A DNA stretch of 64,000 nucleotides from Echinicola strongylocentroti (GTDB lineage Bacteria; Bacteroidota; Bacteroidia; Cytophagales; Cyclobacteriaceae): assembly GCF_003260975.1 (NCBI RefSeq), contig NZ_CP030041.1, forward strand, positions 1,029,001 through 1,093,000. The letters run 5' to 3'. Of the stretch, positions 56,201-63,093 are shown in pieces (within the stretch, counting starts at the first letter, position 1; each line of letters opens with the position of its first letter). Below the pieces are notes generated by a model. The model saw only the letters and a program-made list of their open reading frames with translations. It searched no databases and was not told where the DNA came from. The position numbers and the translations under genes are program-made.

Positions 56201-57380
56201 CCTGGCCAATAGGGGCGTCATCGCCCCAAGTGCGGAGCTCACACAAACCTTCCGGCAAAACCAAGTAAAGAACTTACAATTACAGGCCATTTTGGAACCT
56301 ACGAGGGATTTCAGGATCACCTTGGACATGAGAAAAAGGGAAACGGGTCAGTACAGTGAGATTTTCCGTAGGGAATCGAACACAAGTGAAGACTATCTCT
56401 CCATAAACCCCAACCGTCTAGGCGCCTATAATATCACTTATAACATGATCAAAACGGCCTTTGCCAAGGACGATGCAAACAATAATTCCCCGCTATTTGG
56501 GGATTTTGAATCATACAGATCAGTAATCAAAAGCAGGCTGGAAACATCCAACCCTGGAGGAGAGTATAATGTCAATGGCCAAGACGTATTGGTACCAGCA
56601 TTCTTAGCGGCCTACAGTGGCAAATCACCACAGGAAATCCCGCTAAGCCCTTTTCCGAAGTTTCCTTTGCCCAATTGGCGCGTGGAATACAGAGGACTAT
56701 CACGGCTTCCCCTGTTTGAAGAAACCTTCAGCTCAATTAACCTTACACATAACTATACATCCACCTATGATGTGAGCAATTTCTCCTCTTCCCTGCTCTA
56801 TCAAAATGGATTGGAACTGTATAACTCATTGGAAAACTATCCAGCAGCCAATATAACGGATGAATATGGAAGCTATATTCCTGTTTTTATCTTTAATCAA
56901 GTCGTACTTTCTGAACGATTTGGACCATTTCTTGGTGTGGACCTCCTGACCAAAAACCGCATGAATATTTCCTTTGAATTCAACAAGGAAAGAAATATTG
57001 GCCTCAATTTCTCCAATGCCCAGGTAACGGAGCAAAAAAGTACGGATTTTAGGTTTGAACTGGGGTATACAAAATCGGGTGTGAAGATCCCATTCAAGAT
57101 ACAAGGGCAACAAGAAATCCTAGACAATGACCTGGAAATCCGACTAAGTACCAGTATCGTAGACACCCAAACTCTCCAACGCAAGCTGGAAGAAGGCAGT
57201 ACCATTACCAACGGCAATGTCAACCTACAAATAAGGCCAAGCTTGGGCTACATCATCAATCAAAACCTAAAAGTGACCCTTTACTTTGACCGCACGGTCA
57301 ACGATCCCCGGATCACCACCGCCTATAGACGCAGCTCAACCGCATTTGGTGGACAATTACGATTTAATTTAGGGCAATAG
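50241..57380 (+). CDS. sprA: SprA, outer-membrane translocon of the type IX secretion system
   Basis: 2379 residues, the giant 36-strand barrel through which type IX substrates (adhesins, hydrolases, gliding proteins) cross the outer membrane. The only usable start is a TTG at 50241. The signal peptide is then SATIILLLTIVLLSGWEAAQAQ (about 18-40). SprA N-terminal repeat motifs appear as SPTFDRLFGGSEINIVPTGY (about 168-188) and again in the middle of the protein. Aromatic, alternating strands fill the rest and it ends ...GGQLRFNLGQ. The frame is unbroken over 7.1 kb. Gene order ruvA-sprA-gcvH is as in other Bacteroidota. Gliding itself also needs GldKLMN, which are not in the window. Confidence 0.96.
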   Translation: MAIIGSYFLKGSIYQKNFSATIILLLTIVLLSGWEAAQAQNVSSDTIPNKLDTLEERRALPSFLLWDNYRTNPLYPRQTPQDYRSSPFYRQAPQQQQVDIELDSTLQYRVYDQLDSSEVAPGYTFDFEEFSKIQELRMRQQYWRDRSKGMYGESAVSGRGLIPPITMSPTFDRLFGGSEINIVPTGYINLDFGGIFRRIDNPSIPIRQQRNGGFNFDQQIQLSVSGNLGQKMQINANFDSNNSFDFQNQLKVEYKGFEEDIIKSVEIGNVSMPVQNSLIQGSQNLFGVKTQLQFGKLFMTAVASTQRGQRDEIIIEGDGQGRPFELRASDYDDNRHFFLAHFFRDNYERWLRGLPQILSGVNVTRVEVYIMNRANNTETLRNFTAFMDLGEGERIYRPNNPNIGTGTPGSPASNGANELFSNLTANPNFRPYDQASNQIESGLGLVKGTDFVQVNGARKLADNEYTFHKELGYLSLNRKILNDEIVAVSFEYTYNGQAYKVGEMSEDYQNRPESDVLFLKLLRPARINTNVPSWDLMMKNIYSFNANQIQEKGFQLQVIYRDDRTGLDNPSLLEGEQVKDVPLVRLMGLDNLNPQNDPAPDGNFDFVPGLTILPEKGMLIFPKLEPFGQTLADNFLPNEESLKNKFVYDTLYRTTKADAELVTRLNKYYIKGSLTAGSSSEIMLPGLNISEGSVIVNAGNIPLTEGVDYTVDYNIGRVVIINEGILASGKRISISFEKADLVSFQTRSLLGTRFDYIFNDNLTLGGTFLYLNERPNITRISTGSETIKNSLWGLDLNYSEKSRWLTKLADALPFTDTKEESLVTFSGEFAHLIPGTSNKVDGEGASYIDDFETAVTPFNLGGSPQSWKLSSTPRTDDNRFDLSMQTEDQLGNAYRRARLAWYNIDNVFYRQGGQGVPENITDEDRENHYVRSVTPQEIFQQRDQDAIVLPEPLFELAYYPSERGMYNYNPNLTNEGLLPSPEENYGGISKVITSDVDFDRTNIEYIEFWMMDPFISGENGRVLDGVFNENNTTGGKLVFNLGEISEDVMKDGRQAFENGLPTNGDPSETTENEWGRVTNQQYLTPGFDNSPESRAFQDVGLDGLNSEQEVDYFQDRFLSRLNISGEAYQQIEADPSADRFQYYLGDELDQQNLKIQERYKYFNGMENNTPISANSDQAYTASGSNKPDNEDLNGDNTINEVENYYEYEIDLDPNSLVVGQNNIVDQVTSIQEGDEVNWYLFRIPVRQPDNVQGDITGFKSLRFIRTYLTDFEQPVVLRMAKFQMVGSQWRTFRESLYERGLFEVPEPDVSNMTVGVVNIEENSQGNSYQSAYRLPPGINRDRDNTSTVERQLNEQSLSLCIDNLQSRDARAVFKNANLDLVQYGRLKMFFHADSEDALDGELTAFLRLGTDYTDNYYEIEVPLNITPKGTLDPNQIWPSANEIDIAIEEIVGVKSERDNSQHPQNLPYTSQIRQYNVTVVGRPELNYVQGLMIGVRNPASTGSASKSICVWANELRVVDFNKSNGWAANARLNAKIADVATVSSTIRHNTFGFGGLETRLSERSRESTTQYDVSANVQVDRLLPEGLKVSIPMYVSMENSTTKPQFDPLNPDVPFELALSKFRTASEREAYRDLVLDQVKRRNISFSNVRKLPSEEKEKNHLYDLSNFSFSYAYGVVKQSNINTEDYTYETYRGNISYNYAPNPILIEPFKNWGVLKSPYLQLIRDFNLNLAPSMITASIDVDRKFMRTQYRNDQLTTEGVDPLFQKSYYINRFFGLNWDLTKNLGFDYRASVNAIVDEPQGDLDTESKQDSVRNNFKKLGRPTNYNHSFIANYTIPLDKVPALDWISADIRYEATYSWLTGSIGQKDTLGNVIQNTRNRALSGQLDFVQLYNKSSKLRALNAPKRPSIPGQRSNNEQDSITTDGIGNGLLKFAMMLKSISGQYTVTEGTFLPGYMEGTGLFGMDRSFMNPGLGFLFGSQDASLRYDLANRGVIAPSAELTQTFRQNQVKNLQLQAILEPTRDFRITLDMRKRETGQYSEIFRRESNTSEDYLSINPNRLGAYNITYNMIKTAFAKDDANNNSPLFGDFESYRSVIKSRLETSNPGGEYNVNGQDVLVPAFLAAYSGKSPQEIPLSPFPKFPLPNWRVEYRGLSRLPLFEETFSSINLTHNYTSTYDVSNFSSSLLYQNGLELYNSLENYPAANITDEYGSYIPVFIFNQVVLSERFGPFLGVDLLTKNRMNISFEFNKERNIGLNFSNAQVTEQKSTDFRFELGYTKSGVKIPFKIQGQQEILDNDLEIRLSTSIVDTQTLQRKLEEGSTITNGNVNLQIRPSLGYIINQNLKVTLYFDRTVNDPRITTAYRRSSTAFGGQLRFNLGQ

Positions 57381-57404
57381 GTTTTTTGATTTCGGGAAAG
57401 CTCG

Positions 57405-57412
57405 TATTTTTG
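57405..57412 (+). promoter_or_regulatory. Possible -7 box of gcvH
   Basis: TATTTTTG, 26 bp before the gcvH ATG. A TTTG lies 16 bp upstream of it (57385-57388), which is short of the usual 19-bp spacing. Confidence 0.4.
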
Positions 57413-57438
57413 ACTTTGATTAATCCTAAATATAACAT

Positions 57439-57816
57439 ATGAACTTCCCTAAAGACTTGAAGTACACAGAAGACCACGAGTGGGTTAAAATCGAAGGAAA
57501 CACAGCTACCATCGGTATTACGGAGTTTGCCCAAAGAGAATTGGGTGACATCGTATATGTAGAAGTAGAGACTGTCGGTGAAACTATTGAGACCGGAGAA
57601 GTGTTCGGTACAGTAGAGGCAGTAAAAACCGTATCAGATCTTTTCATGCCGCTAAATGGCGAGATCACTGAGTTCAACGAAGAGTTGGAAGGTTCCCCGG
57701 AACTGGTCAATGATTCACCTTATGAAGGCGGCTGGATGATCAAAGTGAAGTTTGATGGAGAGCTTCCAGGCGATTTACTGTCGGCTGAAGCATACGCTGA
57801 ACTGGTTGGTGAATAA
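57439..57816 (+). CDS. gcvH: Glycine cleavage system H protein
   Basis: 125 residues. The lipoyl-carrying hammerhead has the modified lysine in [15 protein letters not shown] (Lys63). It shuttles the aminomethyl group between the P and T proteins of glycine cleavage. N-terminus ([20 protein letters not shown]) and C-terminus ([11 protein letters not shown]) are standard. It follows sprA after 58 bp, a conserved neighbour rather than a functional partner. The VanZ-like gene starts within its last codons. Confidence 0.97.
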   Translation: MNFPKDLKYTEDHEWVKIEGNTATIGITEFAQRELGDIVYVEVETVGETIETGEVFGTVEAVKTVSDLFMPLNGEITEFNEELEGSPELVNDSPYEGGWMIKVKFDGELPGDLLSAEAYAELVGE

Positions 57817-58201
57817 ACCAAAACAGGTTAGCGAGCGATTATTACCTGCACTCATTTGGCTGGCCATATTGTTATGGCTAATCCTGTCACCAGGAGAAAA
57901 ACTGCCAGATGTTTCCAAGACCCCAGGAATGGACAAAATAGGTCATTTCGGCCTTTTTATGGGGCTCTTGTTTACTTGGAATAGAGTTTGGAATCACACT
58001 ACTAGGCCATTGAACAAAAAACATTTTATTACTAATTATTTAGTTTTGGGTGTTTTTTTTGCTATATTAGTAGAATGGATTCAGCAGTTGGTTCCTAACA
58101 GAGCCTTTGATCTGCTGGACATTGCAGCAAACTTGCTGGGAAGTGCAGTCGGTACTATTTGTTTTTATATTTTATACAAGAAGAAAAGTAAGCTTGTATA
58201 A
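57809..58201 (+). CDS. VanZ-like membrane protein
   Basis: 130 residues from a GTG at 57809; a TTG one codon earlier, or an ATG at 57752 deep inside gcvH, are alternatives. Four membrane helices: [54 protein letters not shown] and [15 protein letters not shown]. The motifs MDKIGHF...G and [24 protein letters not shown] are those of the VanZ family, named for low-level teicoplanin resistance; the core function in Bacteroidota is unknown. It overlaps the gcvH stop by 8 bp, so the two are coupled. Confidence 0.85.
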   Translation: MNKPKQVSERLLPALIWLAILLWLILSPGEKLPDVSKTPGMDKIGHFGLFMGLLFTWNRVWNHTTRPLNKKHFITNYLVLGVFFAILVEWIQQLVPNRAFDLLDIAANLLGSAVGTICFYILYKKKSKLV

Positions 58202-58274
58202 GTTAAAATAAATGGTTAGAATTGTTATCGCTAAAGTGCAAAGAATTATTAACCTTTATATGAAGTAATAGACT

Positions 58275-58949
58275 ATGGAAGCCAAAAAGACACCGAAAGC
58301 TGATTTGAGCAAGAAGTCAGGAATGTTCCTGAACTTGGGGCTCTTGGTCAGCGTTGGTCTTACGCTGTTTGCTTTCGAGTACAAAACGTACGAATCAGGA
58401 GAGCTGATGGACTTGGGAACAGTGGAAGACGATTTCGAGGAATTGTTAGATATTCCGATCACCGAACAACCACCACCGCCACCACCGCCAGTAGAGCAAC
58501 CAATTATCGAGGAAATTCCTGATGAAGTAGAAATCGAAGAAAAAATTGAAGTAAACTTCGATGTGGAAGTACAGGAAGAAACGGTTATCAAAGAAGTGGT
58601 TATTGAAGATGCTCCAGTGCAAGAAAAAGCTGAAGAGATTTTCGATGTGGTAGAAACCATGCCTACCCCTCCAGGAGGAATGGAAGGCTGGAACAAATAC
58701 CTCAGCAAAAACCTGAAGTACCCTACCCAAGCAAGGAGAATGGGAATCGAAGGTACTGTATACGTGGTATTCGTGGTGAACACTGATGGCTCCATCCAAG
58801 ACGTAGGTATCCTTAGAGGTATCGGCGGAGGCTGTGATGAAGAAGCCATGAGAGTAGTAAGAAACGCCCCTAATTGGCAACCTGGTAAACAAAGAGGTCG
58901 CCCAGTTAGGGTAAAAATGAGACTACCGATTCGATTCAAGCTAAGCTAA
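58275..58949 (+). CDS. TonB-like energy transducer, copy 1
   Basis: 224 residues. A short basic N-terminus, one membrane helix (about 17-35), then an acidic and proline-rich linker (EQPPPPPPPVEQPIIEEIPDEVEIEE). The C-terminal TonB domain spans about 140-224 (YPTQARRMGIEGTVYVVFVVNTDGSIQD, then PNWQPGKQRGRPVRVKMRLPIRF). It couples the inner-membrane ExbBD motor to outer-membrane SusC/TonB-dependent transporters. A second, similar gene follows 525 bp downstream. ExbBD genes are not in the window. Confidence 0.93.
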   Translation: MEAKKTPKADLSKKSGMFLNLGLLVSVGLTLFAFEYKTYESGELMDLGTVEDDFEELLDIPITEQPPPPPPPVEQPIIEEIPDEVEIEEKIEVNFDVEVQEETVIKEVVIEDAPVQEKAEEIFDVVETMPTPPGGMEGWNKYLSKNLKYPTQARRMGIEGTVYVVFVVNTDGSIQDVGILRGIGGGCDEEAMRVVRNAPNWQPGKQRGRPVRVKMRLPIRFKLS

Positions 58950-58968
58950 TCGATCGAACAATTCATAG

Positions 58969-59002
58969 AAAAAGGGCTGTCATTAATTTGATAGCCCTTT
59001 TT
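58969..59002 (+). terminator. Terminator of tonB copy 1
   Basis: 14-bp arms (AAAAAGGGCTGTCA / TGATAGCCCTTTTT, one wobble) with the loop TTAATT and a T run. It starts 20 bp after the stop codon. Confidence 0.85.
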
Positions 59003-59408
59003 TAATTCTTCCCCTCACATCATTTTTTAGGATCAAGCGGAAAAGTTGGGGGACTGATGGAACGCTGATGACGCAGATGATTATAATTTGCGTTGATTTT
59101 TTTCTTAAATTGGAAAAGAAAAGGAGCATAAAAAAGTCCTGAAATGGCGTAATATCCTTAGCCAGGGGCATCGCCCATGGTGAAACAATAAAAATAAGGT
59201 CATTGTTTTAGTAGCAACACCCCTCCTAGCGCTGATAAATTCGCGCTAAAACCCAATACACACCAATAGCGCATTATTCCAATAATCAATAGGGAGAAGC
59301 AATTTCAAGAAAGTGTGTCGAAATTTATCCCCCGTAGAAATATTGCTTGATCCATTTTTCAACTTGGAATATGCCTTAGCCAATCTATCACTTGAAGAAA
59401 ATATTATA
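59003..59408. other. Gene-free gap between the two tonB copies
   Basis: About 400 bp without a believable ORF. It contains a GGGGCATCGCCCATGGTG stretch near 59163 that resembles the REP-like hairpin at 38200. Otherwise nothing recognisable was seen. Confidence 0.45.
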
Positions 59409-59442
59409 ACTACATTATTAGTTTATTAACTAATAATGTAGT
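59409..59442. promoter_or_regulatory. Perfect inverted repeat upstream of tonB copy 2
   Basis: 15-bp arms (ACTACATTATTAGTT / AACTAATAATGTAGT) around TATT. It lies 33-66 bp before the ATG, where an operator would overlap the promoter. Too AT-rich for a good terminator; no such site precedes copy 1. Confidence 0.5.
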
Positions 59443-59474
59443 ATATTCATTACATAATTAAAACTTCAGATAGT

Positions 59475-60152
59475 ATGGAAGCCAAAAAAACACAAAAAGC
59501 AGATTTACGGAGCAAACATGGCCTATTCCTCAATATTGGTCTACTGATTAGCACAGGACTAGCCCTAGCGGCCTTTGAGTTCAAATCCCACTCTACTGTT
59601 ACAGTACAGGACTATGAGCTAAGGTCAGATCCATTTGAAGATATACTTGATGTCCCCATCACCACCCACCAAGTTCCTGAACCACCGAAGGTCGAGCAAC
59701 CAGAAATCAACGAAGTTCCCAATGATAAGGAAATCGAAGAAGAATTCGAGCCTCTTCTGAACATAGAATTTCCACAGGAGCCTGTTATCCACAGCCCTGT
59801 ACTCCCTACAGCCCCACCAATAGAGGATAAAGCTGAAGAGATCGTGGACTTTGCTGAAAAAATGCCCGCTCCACCAGGTGGAATGAAAGGCTGGAACAAC
59901 TACCTTAGCAAAAACCTAAAATACCCTAGACAGGCCGTCAGACAGGGAATTGAAGGTACCGTGTTTTTGGCTTTCGTCGTGAACAAGGACGGTTCGATTC
60001 AGGATGTTGAAATCTTGCGAGGTGTGGGCGGTGGCTGTAGTGAAGAGGCTATCCGAGTACTCAAAAATGCCCCTGACTGGAAACCTGGCCTCCAAAGAGG
60101 ACGACCGGTGAGGGTAAAAATGAGATTGCCCATCAAGTTCAAGCTAAACTAA
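59475..60152 (+). CDS. TonB-like energy transducer, copy 2
   Basis: 225 residues, clearly a paralog of the gene at 58275. The N-terminus (MEAKKTQKADLRSKHGLFLNIGLLISTGLALAAFEFKSH) and the C-terminal TonB domain (MKGWNNYLSKNLKYPRQAVRQGIEG; APDWKPGLQRGRPVRVKMRLPIKF) are strongly alike. The middle linker has diverged and lost the run of seven prolines. The copies may serve different transporters or conditions, since only this one has an upstream palindrome. It ends at a good terminator. Confidence 0.92.
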   Translation: MEAKKTQKADLRSKHGLFLNIGLLISTGLALAAFEFKSHSTVTVQDYELRSDPFEDILDVPITTHQVPEPPKVEQPEINEVPNDKEIEEEFEPLLNIEFPQEPVIHSPVLPTAPPIEDKAEEIVDFAEKMPAPPGGMKGWNNYLSKNLKYPRQAVRQGIEGTVFLAFVVNKDGSIQDVEILRGVGGGCSEEAIRVLKNAPDWKPGLQRGRPVRVKMRLPIKFKLN

Positions 60153-60172
60153 TTTCCACCAACCTTTATCCT

Positions 60173-60196
60173 GAGGCCACTTCTATGAGTGGCCTC
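60173..60196 (+). terminator. Terminator of tonB copy 2
   Basis: 8-bp GC-rich stem (GAGGCCAC / GTGGCCTC), 8-nt loop, then TTTTGG. It begins 21 bp after the stop. Confidence 0.8.
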
Positions 60197-60204
60197 TTTT
60201 GGTA

Positions 60205-60330
60205 TTAATAAGCCGATAAATAAATCACCTCCATTGCATTGGATGGATTCGCGTATTCCGGATCATAAATAGCCCCGTTGGCAAAAGGCCATTGATCGTG
60301 AACAGTCCTGAATAATGCATGACAATTTAC
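60205..60330 (-). pseudogene. Possible 3' remnant of an unidentified gene
   Basis: On the minus strand an open frame ends at TAA (60205-60207) and reads ALFRTVHDQWPFANGAIYDP and then EYANPSNAMEVIYLSAY. The wording is protein-like and unlike random translation, but there is no start, and further upstream the frame runs into the ssrA promoter and gene. It could be the tail of a gene cut away long ago. No family recognised. Confidence 0.35.
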
Positions 60331-60353
60331 TTTATTGGGAACTAAATTTGTGG

Positions 60354-60361
60354 TATTTTTG
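60354..60361 (+). promoter_or_regulatory. Probable ssrA promoter -7 box
   Basis: TATTTTTG, 17 bp before the mature tmRNA 5' end, with TTTA at 19-bp spacing upstream (60331-60334) as a weak -33 box. Confidence 0.55.
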
Positions 60362-60377
60362 TCATCCCTTACCGAAT

Positions 60378-60784
60378 GGGGCTGACCGGTTTTGACAGTA
60401 GGTGTGAAGACTGGGCTCGCATGTCGGGTGGAGCATGTACGCCCGTGAATAATTCATGCGATCTATAATTGGCGAATCTAATTACGCCATGGCTGCCTAA
60501 TCAGACCCTAACAGGGACTGATACTGCTTAAAGGGTTGAGTTCGCTAGGCGGATTCCCCAGCCACATCCCGCAGCTCTCTGTCTTGGCAGAGCTGATCTT
60601 GGGGTGTCGACTTGCCAGGACTAGTGCCACTGATGCTATTAAGGTAGTGCGAAACTAAAATAGCTAAGCGTGACGGTAGCTGTGTCATCCAGCGGCCCAA
60701 CGACGAAAACCCAATAGATGACTAAACATGTAGACGGTACAGTGTTTCCCTATCTGGACCAGGGTTCGACTCCCTGCAGCTCCA
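60378..60784 (+). ncRNA. ssrA: Transfer-messenger RNA (tmRNA)
   Basis: About 407 nt. It rescues stalled ribosomes by acting first as an alanyl-tRNA and then as a short mRNA that tags the unfinished protein for degradation. The 5' end (GGGGCTGACCGGTTTTGACA) pairs its first 7 nt with CAGCTCC near the 3' end to form the acceptor stem. The T arm is GGTTCGACTCC. The tag ORF runs from the GGC resume codon at 60471 to TAA at 60498-60500, giving GESNYAMAA, typical of Bacteroidota. After the discriminator A the DNA reads CCT, so CCA is probably added after transcription. Its 3' end overlaps the last codons of the serine recombinase. Confidence 0.95.
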
Positions 60785-62306
60785 CCTGACGGCACAAATG
60801 CTCATTTTGAGATTTTGTGCCGTTTTTTTTAACACCTAACCCTCTATCTATCAAATAGATAAGACTAACCATTTTATTGACTTTCGGGGTTCGATAATTA
60901 TTTTTTTCAAACACCAATTTTTCACTAAAGATCGAACTCAACAGCCTCTGCTTGTCTTCTAGGCCTGATTTTGAATATAAATCACCTAAATTAGAAATTA
61001 CCCTTAAACAGGAATTTATCGTTTCTTTTATGTTTCTTTTTGGCTTTTCCCGTACACTCGCCAATTGACGCTCTAATCGATCTATTGAATCAGTTACTTC
61101 TTTTTTGATTTCTTTAAAATCATCACTATCAATCTTATCATTCAGCAATAGCTGCCTTGCTTTTTTTAACTTATTACTCTCATTTTCAATTTTCTCCAAT
61201 AAGGATTTCTTTTCATTTCCTCTATCATTCAATTTTGAATTAAGAATTTCAATTAGTTCATTTTGAAAATACTTAAGCCTTTCTTCTTTAATTGAAAACT
61301 GGTTAAGCATCTCATTCAGATTCTCATTTACGAGATCAGCTCTAAAACGACATCTACATGGTGATTTACAATGGTAGTAATAATAATACTTCCCTGTTTT
61401 ACTCTTTGAAGGGCTTCCCGTCAAACCTCTTCCACAATTGGGACATTCTAAAAAACCTCTGAGCGGCAACTGTTCCTTGGAAATTATTTTCACCTTATTC
61501 TTCCTTCCTCTTCCATCCAAAACATCCTGAACACTATTAAATAACCTTTCTGATATTAACGCCTCATGTTGCCCCTCAACGAAATGAGGTTCTTCATCCT
61601 TATAGGCTGGAACAAAAATTTTTCCAATATAATGTTTACTCCTTAGCATTCTCCAAAAGCTGGATTTTGTAAGGCTTAAACCCTTTTTGAACATTTCTGT
61701 ATAGATTTTCTCGGTATTAAAAGTACCTTCTGCCACCTTTTCAAATGATTCGATGACAAGACTAGCTTCAGGTTCTTTTGGTGCAATGTATTTTTTTCCT
61801 GTTTCAGTCGACCGATTAATATACCCTATTGGTGCTTTCTTCAAATACCGGCCTTCTTTGGTTGCCCTTCTAATACCATGGAATATATTGAGCGCTCTCC
61901 TATCATTTTCGACTTCTGGCGCAGCCAAATAAATTGCCAACATCATTTTGTTCTCGGGTATTTCCAAATCAAGAGGCTGTTCTATTGCTTGAGGTTCAAT
62001 ATTAAGACTTCTTAGAATATTGATCATAAAATAAGCATCACCTGCATTTCTGCTAAACCTGTCCCATTTTGTAAACAGGATAAGATCTACTTTTCCTTTC
62101 TTTCTTCCTTTAAGATCAGTCAAAAGTCTTTGCCACTCTGGTCGATCAAAAGTCTTGGCACTATGGTCTTCATAAATAACCTGCCTTACCTTTATATCGT
62201 TAACAAGGCAATACCTTTTCAATACCTCTTCTTGATTACGTTGAGAATAACCTTTATCAGCCTGCTCGTCTGTACTTACTCTAATATATAAATCAGCAAT
62301 TTTCAT
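60750..62306 (-). CDS. Large serine recombinase (integrase of an ssrA-located element)
   Basis: 518 residues. The N-terminal resolvase domain (about 1-145) has the catalytic Ser11 in YIRVST and the arginine region LFTKWDRFSRNAGDAY. A recombinase domain (about 160-260) follows, then a zinc ribbon (CPNCGRGLTGS...HCKSPCRCRF) and a coiled coil (about 340-420). It should integrate and excise the element by serine chemistry. The last dozen codons (VELQGVEPWSR) are read from the antisense of the tmRNA 3' end, so its natural C-terminus changes on excision. The gene is clearly AT-richer than the core genes to its left. Confidence 0.93.
   Translation of the reverse strand: MKIADLYIRVSTDEQADKGYSQRNQEEVLKRYCLVNDIKVRQVIYEDHSAKTFDRPEWQRLLTDLKGRKKGKVDLILFTKWDRFSRNAGDAYFMINILRSLNIEPQAIEQPLDLEIPENKMMLAIYLAAPEVENDRRALNIFHGIRRATKEGRYLKKAPIGYINRSTETGKKYIAPKEPEASLVIESFEKVAEGTFNTEKIYTEMFKKGLSLTKSSFWRMLRSKHYIGKIFVPAYKDEEPHFVEGQHEALISERLFNSVQDVLDGRGRKNKVKIISKEQLPLRGFLECPNCGRGLTGSPSKSKTGKYYYYYHCKSPCRCRFRADLVNENLNEMLNQFSIKEERLKYFQNELIEILNSKLNDRGNEKKSLLEKIENESNKLKKARQLLLNDKIDSDDFKEIKKEVTDSIDRLERQLASVREKPKRNIKETINSCLRVISNLGDLYSKSGLEDKQRLLSSIFSEKLVFEKNNYRTPKVNKMVSLIYLIDRGLGVKKNGTKSQNEHLCRQVELQGVEPWSR
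60760..60787. other. Putative attachment site at the tmRNA 3' end
   Basis: The recombinase reads inward to the tmRNA and its stop codon lies inside it, the usual layout of an element integrated at ssrA. The core should lie in the T-arm/acceptor segment (TTCGACTCCCTGCAGCTCCA). A second copy marking the other end was not found before the window edge. Confidence 0.5.
60789..60830 (+). terminator. Intrinsic terminator of ssrA
   Basis: 10-bp stem (ACGGCACAAA / TTTGTGCCGT), 15-nt loop, then eight T. It lies within the antisense of the recombinase 3' end, so it came with, or was recreated by, the inserted element. Confidence 0.85.
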
Positions 62307-62463
62307 TGGTAAAAATTTGGTTTACAGCTAATTTACAAAATAGGTGGATAGTGTCAAACAAATGTTCAGCATCAGCATAGGAGATTTCCTGACCATCTTT
62401 TCTCAATAATTTTATCAGCTTTTTAATTTTTTCCTGCCTCTTTTTCCCTTTAAGTTGTACCAT
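62293..62463 (-). CDS. Small basic protein overlapping the recombinase start
   Basis: 56 residues. The N-terminus is very basic (MVQLKGKKRQEKIKKLIKLL); an acidic helical part follows (GQEISYADAEHLFDTIHLF), then KLAVNQIF. Its stop lies 14 bp inside the recombinase gene, so the two are translationally coupled. Size, charge and coupling fit a DNA-binding recombination directionality factor or a repressor-like helper, but no family is recognised. Confidence 0.6.
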   Translation of the reverse strand: MVQLKGKKRQEKIKKLIKLLRKDGQEISYADAEHLFDTIHLFCKLAVNQIFTNENC

Positions 62464-62622
62464 ATTATTAATCTGATAGAGGCTTAATTAAATTTACATT
62501 CATTACAAATATTCACCAGTTTAACCCTACTGGGGTATAATATAAAAGCAATTATGAAATGACATTTCTCTTTTAATTAGCCCGACCTATCATCAGCTTA
62601 AATAATCAGCAAAAAAAAGGGC

Positions 62623-63093
62623 TTATAGCCCTCCTTCATCAGCAAAGGAATAATAACTTTCCGCAGTGAGGATGATATGGTCCATTACCGGCAAATCCAA
62701 AAGTTTGCCTGCTTTGACCATTTTATCGGTCAGGCGGTTGTCCTGTTCACTTGGCCGAAGGGTTCCGGAAGGGTGGTTGTGTGCTAGGATAATACAGGAA
62801 GCAGACGCCTTCATGGCTGCAGCAAAGATCACTTTCAGATCCACTATGGTTCCACATGTCCCCCCGGAAGAGGCGTTTACTATGCCCAATACACGGTTTG
62901 CCCGGTTGAGCAAGATTACTTTGAACTCTTCGATGAACTCCAATTTCGATTTTTCCCAGTTTGCCCTGAGCACCTTACTGGCACCAAGAGAAGAGACGAT
63001 CTGGGGTTTTTCGGAGACTTTTGAGTTAGGACGATAGCTTAACGTGATTTCGGCTACTTGGCTGGGAACGAAATTTGTGTTGTTGGTATCCAT
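62623..63093 (-). CDS. RadC-like JAB domain protein
   Basis: 156 residues. The MPN+/JAMM site is intact: Glu near residue 55 in IEEFKVILLNRANRVLG, His105 and His107 in HNHPSG, and Asp118. It lacks the helix-hairpin-helix part of full-length RadC and so is the short form common on Bacteroidota mobile elements, where its role in DNA repair or conjugation is not proven. It fits an accessory gene of the ssrA element. Confidence 0.9.
   Translation of the reverse strand: MDTNNTNFVPSQVAEITLSYRPNSKVSEKPQIVSSLGASKVLRANWEKSKLEFIEEFKVILLNRANRVLGIVNASSGGTCGTIVDLKVIFAAAMKASASCIILAHNHPSGTLRPSEQDNRLTDKMVKAGKLLDLPVMDHIILTAESYYSFADEGGL

Noticed and set aside
58256..58939. 227-residue Ser/Gly-rich ORF antisense to tonB copy 1
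   Set aside because: A shadow of the proline-rich and acidic linker; a similar shadow occurs on copy 2.
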